Source of the DNA: Elusimicrobiota bacterium
GTDB taxonomy: Bacteria > Elusimicrobiota > Elusimicrobia > UBA1565 > UBA9628
NCBI GenBank assembly: GCA_026388095.1
Contig: JAPLKL010000078.1
Span: forward strand, 39,110-103,109
DNA: 64,000 bases
Reading direction: 5' to 3'
The translations under genes were made by a program, and so were the position numbers. This document shows positions 1 through 8,260 of the stretch, one piece after another; the first letter of the stretch is position 1; each line of letters opens with the position of its first letter. Under the pieces are notes generated by a model. The model saw only the letters and a program-made list of their open reading frames with translations. It did no database searches and was not told the origin of the DNA.

Positions 1-1518
1 AGTAAGGTGGCGATCTCCGGGCCGGGCGGGGAGCAGAGCTACGCTAACGATCCCAACGGCGTCCTGTCCACCTTGAACTCCGGCCTCAAGGGCCCCGTGA
101 ACGTCGGAACCACGGGAGACACCTACGTCTATTACCAGGGTACCAGCATGGCCACTCCCCATGTCTCGGGCGTGGCCGCGCTCCTGTTCTCGATCAATCC
201 CAATCTTACGCCGGCGCAGGTCAGGCAAGCCTTGCAAAGCACGGCGCGGCCGTTCTCCGCGGGCAGCGGCTGCAACACCTCCATCTGCGGCGCCGGGCTC
301 CTCGATGCCGCGGCCGCGGTGAAGGCGGTCCTTCCGGCCGCGCCCTCCGGTTTGACCGCCACGGCTTTGGGGGTTTCCTCTTTGACATGGACTTGGAACA
401 ACTCCGGCGCCGCGAGCTATAACTTCTATTATTCGACTGGCCTCACGTTCAGCAATCTCGCGGCGACCAGCCTCACGCAGGTCGGACTCGCGACCAACAC
501 CGCTTATGGCGCGGCGGTCTCGGCGATCATAGGCGCGGAGGGCCCCAGATCCTCGACCGTCACCGTCTACACCTTGGCGGCCCCGCCGGCCAGTTTCGCT
601 TTGGTCCAGGTGAATGCATCCTCGCTCACCGTGAATTGGACCGCCAACACCAATTGGGGGACGACGACCTATCGCGTGGACTATTGGCAGGCGCTGGGTT
701 CCACTTCTTCCGTCACGGCGCAGGCGCTGAGCGTCGGCCTGACGGACCTCTTCGGCGGCGCCACCTACTATCTGACCGTCTCCGCCCTCAACGGCGACGG
801 CGTCGCGACTTCCACCAACGTCATCAGCACGGTGACCCTGCCATCCGCGCCGACGACCATCGGTTCCGCCGGGGGGACCATCACGGCCGGACCGGCCACG
901 CTGCAGATCTTCCCCGGAGCCTATGCCCCGGGCCAGAGCGTCCAAGTGAGTCTGCTGGCCCCGAGCAGCCTGAGCGGCGGTTCCTCCATCGAGCCCCTGG
1001 CCGGCACCGGCATCGGCCTCGAGGTGGACCTCTATCCGGCCATCGAGCCCGTCAATCCCGTCCGCCTCACCATGTCCTATCAGAACTACAACGGGAGCCT
1101 CGATCCGAGCCGCTTCGTCATCGCCCGCTACGATGCGGCCGCCGATGCCTGGGCCCCTTTGCCCTCCAAGGTGGACCCGGCGAATAAGGGCGTGGCCGCG
1201 ACGGTCGACCATCTGTCGGTCTTCCAGATCATGCAGGCCAGTCCCGCGGCCGATGTGTTCCAATTCAAGATCGGGCCGAATCCCTTGAAGCCGTCCCAGG
1301 GGCCGGCGCTGATGAAATTCGTCGGCCCGGGCGGAGCCCAGGTGCGCATCTACACTTTGACCGGCCAACTGGTCCAGGACTTCGCCCTCTTCCCCAACGG
1401 GACGGGCTCGTGGGATGCCACCAACCGGGCCGGCCGGCCCGTGGCCAGCGGAGTGTACTTCGTCTATGTCAACAGCGGCGGCCAGAGCCGTACCTTCAAG
1501 GTGATCGTGGAGCGCTGA
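1..1518 (+). CDS. Subtilisin-like serine protease (S8), C-terminal part, with FN3-like repeats and a FlgD-like C-terminal domain
   Basis: The reading frame is open at the left edge, so the start lies outside the window. Seen: the S8 catalytic serine block GTSMATPHVSG near residue 49 of the visible part, then two fibronectin-III-like repeats (about 115-285), a ZU5-like stretch (about 285-410) and a last 80 residues with the pattern GPNP...VRIYTLTGQLV...WDATNRAGRPVASGVYFV, typical of FlgD-like or type IX sorting domains. The catalytic Asp and His must lie upstream. It is likely an exported, surface-attached protease. The next gene, a PorV/PorQ-family protein, begins on the base after its stop, which supports a shared operon and perhaps a shared secretion route. 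Family call is firm; secretion route is inferred. Confidence 0.9.
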   Translation, partial: SKVAISGPGGEQSYANDPNGVLSTLNSGLKGPVNVGTTGDTYVYYQGTSMATPHVSGVAALLFSINPNLTPAQVRQALQSTARPFSAGSGCNTSICGAGLLDAAAAVKAVLPAAPSGLTATALGVSSLTWTWNNSGAASYNFYYSTGLTFSNLAATSLTQVGLATNTAYGAAVSAIIGAEGPRSSTVTVYTLAAPPASFALVQVNASSLTVNWTANTNWGTTTYRVDYWQALGSTSSVTAQALSVGLTDLFGGATYYLTVSALNGDGVATSTNVISTVTLPSAPTTIGSAGGTITAGPATLQIFPGAYAPGQSVQVSLLAPSSLSGGSSIEPLAGTGIGLEVDLYPAIEPVNPVRLTMSYQNYNGSLDPSRFVIARYDAAADAWAPLPSKVDPANKGVAATVDHLSVFQIMQASPAADVFQFKIGPNPLKPSQGPALMKFVGPGGAQVRIYTLTGQLVQDFALFPNGTGSWDATNRAGRPVASGVYFVYVNSGGQSRTFKVIVER

Positions 1519-2424
1519 GTGCTGAGACTCGGGATAGCGGCGGGATTGCTGCTCACGGCCCTCGGGGCCGCGGCCTCGAATTTCGGGTCCTCGGCCGCGG
1601 GGACCACGGCCGCCGATTTCCTGGACCTCGGCGCCGGGGCCAGGGCCATGGGCATGGGCGGCGCCTACAGCGCGGCGGCCGACGATGCCGCCGCCCTGTA
1701 CTGGAACCCCGCGGCCATGACCCAGGTCGCCCACCGCTCCGCGACCCTCATGCACGCGGCTTACATCGCCTCCAGCTACTATGATTACGGTTCCTACGTC
1801 GAGAACGCCGGGCGCTACGGGGCCTTCGGCCTCGGAGTCCAGTATTTCTCCTTCGGCAAAGTCTATGAGACGGACCAGGACTACATACCGATCGGCACGG
1901 TCACTCCCTATGACTTGGCCGCCAGCGTCGGGTATGCCTACCAGCTCGAGTCGGGCTTCGCCCTCGGCGCGGCCGGCAAATTCATCCAGTCCAAGCTGGC
2001 GGACACGGCGAACACCGAGGCGGTCGACCTGGGCGTCCTCTCGCCGAGGTTCTTCGACGACCGTCTGCGTCTGGCCGTGACCGCGCGGAACCTGGGCGGG
2101 ACACTCAAATACGACCAGGCCGAGGAGTCCTTGCCCTTGGCCTTCAAGGCCGGGGCCGCCTTCCACATCACCAAGGACTGGCTCACCGCCTTGGACGTGG
2201 GAGCCCCGAAGAATGACAGCCCCTACGCGGACTTCGGGACCGAGTATCTACTGGCCGTCGGCGACTTCTGGCGGTTCGCGGGGCGCGCCGGCTTCAGCTC
2301 GCAGAACCTCTCGCCCTCGGTCGGCATCGGCGTCGGGTGCAAGACGCTGAGCGTGGACTACGCCTTCGTCCCCTACAACTACCTCGGGGACGTGCACCGG
2401 GTGTCGCTGACCTTCAGCTTCTAG
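1519..2424 (+). CDS. PorV/PorQ-family outer-membrane beta-barrel protein
   Basis: 301 residues starting at GTG, directly after the subtilase stop. It has a signal peptide (LRLGIAAGLLLTALGAAAS), then the family hallmark: GTTAADFLDLGAGARAMGMG followed by GGAYSAAADDAAALYWNPA. Alternating hydrophobic strands and a C-terminal FSF end fit a barrel inserted by the BAM machinery. In type IX secretion systems PorV shuttles cargo bearing C-terminal sorting domains; PorQ-like relatives occur widely without a full system. Here the neighbour is such a cargo-like protease, so a partner role is plausible but unproven. Its TAG overlaps the TAG of the convergent gene on the other strand (shared CTAG). Confidence 0.85.
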   Translation: MLRLGIAAGLLLTALGAAASNFGSSAAGTTAADFLDLGAGARAMGMGGAYSAAADDAAALYWNPAAMTQVAHRSATLMHAAYIASSYYDYGSYVENAGRYGAFGLGVQYFSFGKVYETDQDYIPIGTVTPYDLAASVGYAYQLESGFALGAAGKFIQSKLADTANTEAVDLGVLSPRFFDDRLRLAVTARNLGGTLKYDQAEESLPLAFKAGAAFHITKDWLTALDVGAPKNDSPYADFGTEYLLAVGDFWRFAGRAGFSSQNLSPSVGIGVGCKTLSVDYAFVPYNYLGDVHRVSLTFSF

Positions 2425-4385
2425 GCCAATCCCAGGGCGAAGCGCGCCAAGGCGCGCGCCTTGGACATCAGTCCGGAAGACGGCGCGTTCTCCTGGAGCA
2501 GCTTCGCCGAGAACTGGAAGGCCGACCAGACGTTGATGAACCCGTCGCCCACCTCGTCGGCCGGGGCCACCTTCTCCGCGGTCTGGGTCATGGAGTAGCG
2601 GGCCAGGTCCATGGCGAACTGGGTCAGCTGCGGGCCGGGCAGGGCCGGCAGAGAGTCCTTGAGCAGGACGAGTATGCCGCGGGTCAGGAGCAGGAAGGCC
2701 CCGAACACCCCGGGGTTGCTCATGGAGGTCCCGGACATGGACGCGCCCGGACCGCCCAGCTCCGGCACGGTCGCGCCGCTCGGCACGGGTGCCACGAGGT
2801 TGACGCCCACGCCGGATTCATCGGGCTTCTGCGGGTAGTCCTTGTACTGGTCGGGGTGGGTGGACGTGGTCTGGCTGCCCGGGCCGCGCGAGGAGAAGTA
2901 CGCGGTCTTCTTGTCCGCGTCCGAGGCCGCGATGGCCTTGATGCGCTTGACCTTGCCGACGACCTTGCCGTTGATGACCAGATCGGTGGACTGAACGGCG
3001 ATGGCCGGGCCGCCGATGGTGTTCTTGCGGCTGCCCGCGTTGCCGGCGGATATGCTGTGGTGCGTCCCCGCCTCCGCGGATTTGACGAAGAGCTTCTCGA
3101 TGGCGCCTTCCGGGTCGCCGGAGCCGTCGCCCCAGGAGTTGGTGGTGCCCAGCGCCCCGTCCTGCACGGCCATGTTGAGCTTGAAGAGGATGTCGCTTTC
3201 CGAGGCGGAGCCGTTGGGGAAGATGTTGTAGTTGCGGCCGTGGGTGTTCCAGCGGTCCATGCCCACCACCGTGCCCGCGGTGTGCGTGCCGTGGGTCTCG
3301 CTGTCGGCGTCGTTGGAGACGCTCTTTTCGATGCGGCCCTTCAGGTAGGGATGGTCCGTCGAGACCCAGGTGTCGAGCACGGCCCAGGGCAGGACCGGGT
3401 TCTCCGCGGCCAAGCCCAAAGCGCGGCGCACGGTCCGGCCCGCCCATTGCGCCAGGCGTGAGACCAGGCTGGTCTTGCCGCCGGGAGCGGCGGGATCGCC
3501 CAGGACCTTCTGGAGCTCGGCCTGGAGCTTGTCCGCCCCGATGACCTTGGCCATCTCCTTGAGGCCCACGGTGCGGGCCTGGGGCTCGGCGGCCATGGGC
3601 GCCGGGACGGTGAAGACCCGGCCGACCTGGACCTTCAGGCCCTGGGACTCGAGCACGGCCTTGAGCGCGTCGGCGCTGCCCGGAGCGACCTTGAGCACCG
3701 CGGTGTTGATCTGGGACACCGCGCCGACGGCGCGCGCGTCGTGCGCCGCGAGGAGGTCCGCGGAGACGCCGAGGTTCTGGAGCTGCGTGCGCAGCGCGGT
3801 GTCGATGGCCTTGATGCCGACGCCCGGCTTGGCGAGCGCGAGCGGATAGACGTCCTCGGTCATGACCTTGCCCGAGCCCTCCGGGGCGGAGACCAAAAGC
3901 TCCACCTCGCCGGACTGGCCGATGCGCGCTTGGAAGTCGTTTTCGGCGGAGGAGCGGGACTCGCCCGCGGACATGTCCTGGTACTGCGGGGCCGGGGCGG
4001 CCAAAACCTGTATGGACTGAGCGAAGGGGGTGGGCTGGCCGTCAGCGGTCTGGAAGGCCCTGTCCATCAGAGCGCCCGCGACGACGGGGGCCGCGGCGGC
4101 CGGTGCCGCCTGGAGGCCCGCTACGGGCGCCACCGTGGGGACGACCTGCTGGGAGAGGCCGGGCGCGGCGAGCAAAGACGGGGCCAGGAGTCCGGTCTTA
4201 AGGGTAGGTGCGCCCTGCATGGACTGGAGCCCCGAGTTCAGCGTGGGGAGGCCGGAGACCTGGGTCAGGGGCGCCGCGGACGTGCGGCCGGAGGTCACGA
4301 CAGCGGCCAGCGCGGCCGGCGCGGCCGGGCCCATGGACAGGGCCAGAAGGGAGAAGGCTGCCATCAAAGAAAGGGACTTTTTCAT
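2421..4385 (-). CDS. Secreted subtilisin-like serine protease (S8) with long prosegment
   Basis: 654 residues. I chose the ATG that has AGGAG eight bases upstream and opens a signal peptide (MKKSLSLMAAFSLLALSMGP); the frame stays open further upstream without sense. Residues about 30-130 are Ala/Pro/Leu-rich, and about 160-262 look like an inhibitor-type propeptide. The catalytic domain shows Asp338 (AVLDTW), His365 (HGTHTAG), oxyanion Asn449 (SISAGNAG) and Ser554 (SGTSMSNPG), so it should be active. It differs from the protease at the left edge and lacks the FN3 and sorting domains. It is probably a periplasmic or extracellular protease matured by prosegment removal. Confidence 0.88.
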   Translation of the reverse strand: MKKSLSLMAAFSLLALSMGPAAPAALAAVVTSGRTSAAPLTQVSGLPTLNSGLQSMQGAPTLKTGLLAPSLLAAPGLSQQVVPTVAPVAGLQAAPAAAAPVVAGALMDRAFQTADGQPTPFAQSIQVLAAPAPQYQDMSAGESRSSAENDFQARIGQSGEVELLVSAPEGSGKVMTEDVYPLALAKPGVGIKAIDTALRTQLQNLGVSADLLAAHDARAVGAVSQINTAVLKVAPGSADALKAVLESQGLKVQVGRVFTVPAPMAAEPQARTVGLKEMAKVIGADKLQAELQKVLGDPAAPGGKTSLVSRLAQWAGRTVRRALGLAAENPVLPWAVLDTWVSTDHPYLKGRIEKSVSNDADSETHGTHTAGTVVGMDRWNTHGRNYNIFPNGSASESDILFKLNMAVQDGALGTTNSWGDGSGDPEGAIEKLFVKSAEAGTHHSISAGNAGSRKNTIGGPAIAVQSTDLVINGKVVGKVKRIKAIAASDADKKTAYFSSRGPGSQTTSTHPDQYKDYPQKPDESGVGVNLVAPVPSGATVPELGGPGASMSGTSMSNPGVFGAFLLLTRGILVLLKDSLPALPGPQLTQFAMDLARYSMTQTAEKVAPADEVGDGFINVWSAFQFSAKLLQENAPSSGLMSKARALARFALGLA

Positions 4386-4550
4386 CGTTGCGCTCCTGGG
4401 ACCGGACTTGTATCCTGAGCCCCCATCATAGCGCAGAGGCCGGCGTGGCCGTGTGGGCCGAAGGACCGTGGAAGCCGCGGGAAATGGACCCAAGGCCATG
4501 GTCCGGCGGTCTGGGCCCTGGGCAGGGGCGAAAGGCCTAGTCTGGGAGGG

Positions 4551-5108
4551 CTATCTCCGCGGTCCGTCCGGGTTCCCGGAGACGACGCCGGCCGGGAAGC
4601 CGAGCAACCGGCCTTGGCGCTGCTCGCGGATCGAATAGCTCAGGTCCATCAGGATATGGTTGCCGGGCTGGATGCTGGCCGGGACATGGATGATGATGCC
4701 CGTGACGGCCTTGCGGCCGCCGTCGATGCCGACCAGGCCCTGCTCGGCGGTGACCGGCAGGCCGTAGCGCTGGGAAAGCCCCTGGGCGCAGGGTTCGAGG
4801 GAGCTCACGGCCTCATCGATGGAGAGCGCGCGAAAGAACTTGGCATCCAATATGGAGCAGGCGGCCACGCCGGAGAAGGCGTCCTGCATCGTGTGCGGAA
4901 CGCCGTAGATGATGCGCTCCTTGGGCTCGGAAGACACCTTGTCGGCCAAAGCCTTGAAATCGGCGGCCAGGGATTCGCCGGCCGGTGAGATGGCGGCGAT
5001 CGCGCTGACATGGTCCCAGTCCACGGTGGGCGCGGCGCAGACCCTCACGGCGAGGATCGGGGACGCGGCGACGAGGCTGAGGACGAGTCTGGCGATCTTT
5101 TTCATCAT
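4551..5108 (-). CDS. Small secreted protein of unknown function
   Basis: 185 residues. Start is the first of two adjacent ATG codons, preceded by an AGGGAGAAAG ribosome site. An N-terminal signal peptide (MMKKIARLVLSLVAASPILA) is clear. The mature part has two cysteines (AACSILDA and LEPCAQG) that could form a disulfide, and ends with HVPASIQPGNHILMDLSYSI, a beta-rich stretch. I do not recognise the family. It lies alone between two other leftward or opposite genes, with about 165 bases separating it from the subtilase downstream. Function unknown; secretion is the only supported property. Confidence 0.6.
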   Translation of the reverse strand: MMKKIARLVLSLVAASPILAVRVCAAPTVDWDHVSAIAAISPAGESLAADFKALADKVSSEPKERIIYGVPHTMQDAFSGVAACSILDAKFFRALSIDEAVSSLEPCAQGLSQRYGLPVTAEQGLVGIDGGRKAVTGIIIHVPASIQPGNHILMDLSYSIREQRQGRLLGFPAGVVSGNPDGPRR

Positions 5109-5629
5109 TCTTTCTCCCTGCCGGTTTGTGGGCATAAGACATGATACCGCGCCGCCGGATCCGCGCCTATGAGCGCGGTCAAGGATAAAATTGACCGATA
5201 TCAATGATCGCGCTCAAGGCGGGTGCGCCGAAGATTTGTAGGTCGCCGGCCTTACACCCTCGTCAAGCTGCCGCTGGGAGATCCCGCGGTCCAGCCGCAG
5301 CTCTGTGAGCAATGTCGCCATGCGACGCACCGTCCCTAGGGAATCCATCAATCTTACGAGATGACCCCCGAAAAAGTTCCCTCCCGCCGAGCCTTGCCTC
5401 CCTTGGTCCGTTGCCCCCAAGCAACACGGTCCGGAACAGATGCCCTATATCGCTGCGTTGGGGAGGGAAGTTGCAGAAAAGCAACGGACCAAGGGAGGGA
5501 CCCCCACGGGAGATTGCCGGACGCGCAATTCCGGGCGCCCGGTCTGGCGGCTGCCTACAGATTTTCGGCGCACCCGGCAAGGCTGTCCGGAGGGGGGCGG
5601 CCTTGTGCTACCATACGCATGAGGGGATC
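5109..5629. other. Intergenic region holding inverted repeat units
   Basis: About 520 bases with no convincing gene. Short open frames here have no domain I know. The central part, 5377-5498, contains the inverted repeat pair listed separately. The last 30 bases hold a purine-rich stretch (GGAGGGGGGCGG) upstream of the M32 peptidase start. Confidence 0.5.
5377..5498. repeat. Pair of inverted 29-base units, each with a small hairpin
   Basis: CCTCCCTTGGTCCGTTGC (5397-5414) is the exact reverse complement of GCAACGGACCAAGGGAGG (5481-5498). Each unit also carries a local hairpin with stem GTTGC/GCAAC (5410-5425 and 5470-5485). A second complementary pair, TTCCCTCCC (5377-5385) and GGGAGGGAA (5461-5469), sits at the same 84-base offset. 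The layout resembles a small non-autonomous palindromic element rather than a terminator, since no T-run follows. Confidence 0.6.
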
Positions 5630-7156
5630 GTGCAGAACGGACTGGCAGCGCTTAAAGCCCTTTTTTCGGAGATCGCCGACCTGCAGGCGACCGGCGAGCT
5701 TCTGTCCTGGGACCAGGAGACCTTCATGCCCGCGGGCGGCGCCGCGGCGCGGGCCGAGGCCCTGGCCACGGTCAAGAAGGCGGCCCACGGCCGCTTGGTC
5801 TCAGATGAGCTGGCCCGCGTCCTCGACCAGACGCAAGCCTTGGCCCAAGCCCAAGGCCCGGACTCCCTGCCCGCGGCCTTCGTGCGCGCGGCCCGCCGCG
5901 AGCAGGCCCGGGCGCGCAAGCTTCCCGGCGAACTCGTGGCCGAGCTGGCCAAGGCCACGGCCCTGGGCCTCGAGGCTTGGCGCGAGGCCCGGGCGCAATC
6001 GGATTTCTCCGCCTTCGCGCCGCACCTGGAGAAGATCGTGGAGCTCAGCCGCCGCAAGGCCGAGGCCCTGGCCGTGGGCAAGCGCCTCTACGACTCCATG
6101 CTCGACGAATACGAGCCCGGCACCAGCGCCTCCCAGGCCGAGGCGGCGTTGGGCGCCCTGCGCGCGGGCTTGGTCCCTCTGGCGCGCGAGATCAACGCCC
6201 GCAAGGACGAGGTGTCCAGCGCCCTCCTGCACGGCGCCTGCGACGAGGGCAAGCAGTTCGCTCTCTGCCAGGATGTGGTCCGCCGCCTGGGCTTCGACCC
6301 GGAGCGCGGCCGGCAGGACCTCTCAGCGCACCCCTTCACCTCCGCCTTCTCGGTCGACGACGTGCGCATCACGACCCGGGTCGCCGAGGACTACCTGCCC
6401 ACGGCCCTCTACGGGTCGGTGCACGAGTGCGGCCATGCGCTCTACAGCCAGGGCATCGACAAGGAGTACGAGCGCACCCCGCTGGGCGGCGGGGCCTCGC
6501 TGGGGGTCGACGAGTCGCAATCCCGGCTCTGGGAGAACATCGTGGGGCGGGGCCGGCCTTTCTGCGCCTGGCTCCTGCCCACGCTCAAGGAACGCTTCCC
6601 GGACCGGTTCTCCCGCTGCGGCCTGGAGGACTTCTATCGCGCGCTCAACAAGGTCGGGCCCTCTTTGATCCGCATCGAGGCCGACGAGGTGACTTACAAC
6701 CTGCACATCCTCCTGCGCTTCGAGCTGGAGGCGGACCTCATCGAGGGACGGCTCCAGGCGGCACAGGCGCCGGCGGCCTGGAACGCGAAGAGCGCCGAGT
6801 ACCTGGGCGTCATCCCTCCCAACGACCGCTTCGGCATCCTGCAGGATATCCACTGGGCCGGCGGCCTCATCGGCTATTTCCCCACCTACGCTCTGGGCAA
6901 CATCATGTCCGCGCAGTTCTACGCCAAGGCCCTGGGCGAGATCCCGGATCTCGAGGCGCGCATCCGCGGCGGGGATTTCGCCTCGCTGAGAGGCTGGCTC
7001 AAGGAGAACATCCACCGGCATGGCCGCCGCTACACGGCCAACGAGCTGCTCCGGCGGGTCACGGGCACGGGGCTCGACTGCGCGCCCTTCCTGGACTACC
7101 TGCGCAAGAAGTATTCCGAGATCTACGGGTTCGACCCGCGGAGCCTCGGCTCCTGA
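5630..7156 (+). CDS. M32-family zinc carboxypeptidase (carboxypeptidase Taq type)
   Basis: 508 residues from a GTG start; an in-frame TTG at 5603 with a better-spaced purine stretch is an alternative. The frame is open further upstream but that part has no family match. The M32 signature HEXXH is HECGH at residues 265-269 (SVHECGHALYSQGID), and later motifs GVDESQSRLWEN, IRIEADEVTYNLHILLRF and GYFPTYALGNI are those of the Thermus/Bacillus enzymes. These are cytoplasmic metallo-carboxypeptidases that remove C-terminal residues from peptides. Length matches the family (about 500). It ends six bases from the convergent radical SAM gene. Confidence 0.93.
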   Translation: MQNGLAALKALFSEIADLQATGELLSWDQETFMPAGGAAARAEALATVKKAAHGRLVSDELARVLDQTQALAQAQGPDSLPAAFVRAARREQARARKLPGELVAELAKATALGLEAWREARAQSDFSAFAPHLEKIVELSRRKAEALAVGKRLYDSMLDEYEPGTSASQAEAALGALRAGLVPLAREINARKDEVSSALLHGACDEGKQFALCQDVVRRLGFDPERGRQDLSAHPFTSAFSVDDVRITTRVAEDYLPTALYGSVHECGHALYSQGIDKEYERTPLGGGASLGVDESQSRLWENIVGRGRPFCAWLLPTLKERFPDRFSRCGLEDFYRALNKVGPSLIRIEADEVTYNLHILLRFELEADLIEGRLQAAQAPAAWNAKSAEYLGVIPPNDRFGILQDIHWAGGLIGYFPTYALGNIMSAQFYAKALGEIPDLEARIRGGDFASLRGWLKENIHRHGRRYTANELLRRVTGTGLDCAPFLDYLRKKYSEIYGFDPRSLGS

Positions 7157-7162
7157 GCGGAC

Positions 7163-8260
7163 CTACCACAGCCCGCGCAGGTGTTCTCCGCAGTAAGGGC
7201 AGCGTCCGTTCTTGATGTTGTTCTTCACGACCTGGAAGCCCTGCCGCTCGATCAAGGTCTTGCCGCACTTCGGGCAGAAGGTGTTATCCATGGGATGGCC
7301 GGGGACGTTGCCGACATAGACGTAATGCAAGCCCGCGGCCTTGGCGATGCCGTAGGCGCGCACCAAAGTCCCCACGGGCGTCGGAGGCACGCTCTTCAGC
7401 TTGTACTCGGGGAAGAAGCGCGTGAAATGCACGGGGGTGTCCGGCCCCGCGTTCTCCTTGAGCCAGCGGCACATCTTCGCCATGTCCTGGGGGTCGTCGT
7501 TCTGGCCCGGGATGACCAGGTTGACGATCTCCAGCCACTTGCCGCTCTTCTTGACCGTCTTGATGGCGTTCAAGACCGGCTCCAGGTCAGCGGCGGCCAT
7601 CTCCTCGTAGAACTTCTCGGTGAAGCCCTTGAGGTCGATCTTGACCGCGTCGAGCACCTTGAGCAGCTCGACCAGCGGCTCGGTCTCGATGTAGCCGCTC
7701 GAGATCATCGAGGTCTTGAGCCCCCGCTCATGGGCCAGCTTGGCCACGTCGTACATGTACTCGTAGAACACCGTGGGCTCGGTGAAGGTGAAGCAGATGG
7801 AGGTCACCTTCTCATGGAGCGCGACCGCCACCACCTGCTCCGGGGTCAGCTCGTAATGCGGCACCTTCTCGAACTCGGCTTGTGATATCTGCCAGTTCTG
7901 ACAGAAACGGCAGCGCAGCACGCAGCCCACCGTGGCCAGGACCAGCCGCCGGTGCCCGGGAAAAAAGTGGTACAGCGGAGCCTTCTCGATGGGCTCGACT
8001 CCGATCGAGCAGGGCTTCCCGTAGGTGATGAGGTAGAGCTTGCCGTCCCGGTTCTCGCGGATGCCGCAAGTGCCGCGTTTGCCTTGCGGGATTATGCACT
8101 TGCGCGGGCAGAGGCGGCACTGCACCTGGCCGTCGAAGAGGGTCTTGTAGAACTTGCACTCATGGCCGAAGGGAAGCTTCTCGGCGGACCAGTTCCAGGA
8201 CACCAGCACCATGCCCGTGAGGAGCGCGGCGCCGCAGAGCCGCAAGAGCCGGCGCTTCAT
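7163..8260 (-). CDS. AmmeMemoRadiSam-type radical SAM enzyme, membrane-anchored
   Basis: 365 residues. The ATG overlaps the stop of the upstream gene (ATGA), so the two are co-translated. Residues 9-24 form a hydrophobic anchor. Then come Cys48/51/55/65 (CRLCPRKC...GTC), the radical SAM motif CX3CX2C at Cys113/117/120 (CVLRCRFCQNW), and a C-terminal zinc-ribbon-like CPKCG...CPYCG. This matches the radical SAM member of the AMMECR1/MEMO1/radical SAM set. The biochemical role of that set is not settled; neither partner gene is in the window. Some relatives activate glycyl radical enzymes, but the extra zinc ribbons and anchor favour the former family. Confidence 0.85.
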   Translation of the reverse strand: MKRRLLRLCGAALLTGMVLVSWNWSAEKLPFGHECKFYKTLFDGQVQCRLCPRKCIIPQGKRGTCGIRENRDGKLYLITYGKPCSIGVEPIEKAPLYHFFPGHRRLVLATVGCVLRCRFCQNWQISQAEFEKVPHYELTPEQVVAVALHEKVTSICFTFTEPTVFYEYMYDVAKLAHERGLKTSMISSGYIETEPLVELLKVLDAVKIDLKGFTEKFYEEMAAADLEPVLNAIKTVKKSGKWLEIVNLVIPGQNDDPQDMAKMCRWLKENAGPDTPVHFTRFFPEYKLKSVPPTPVGTLVRAYGIAKAAGLHYVYVGNVPGHPMDNTFCPKCGKTLIERQGFQVVKNNIKNGRCPYCGEHLRGLW

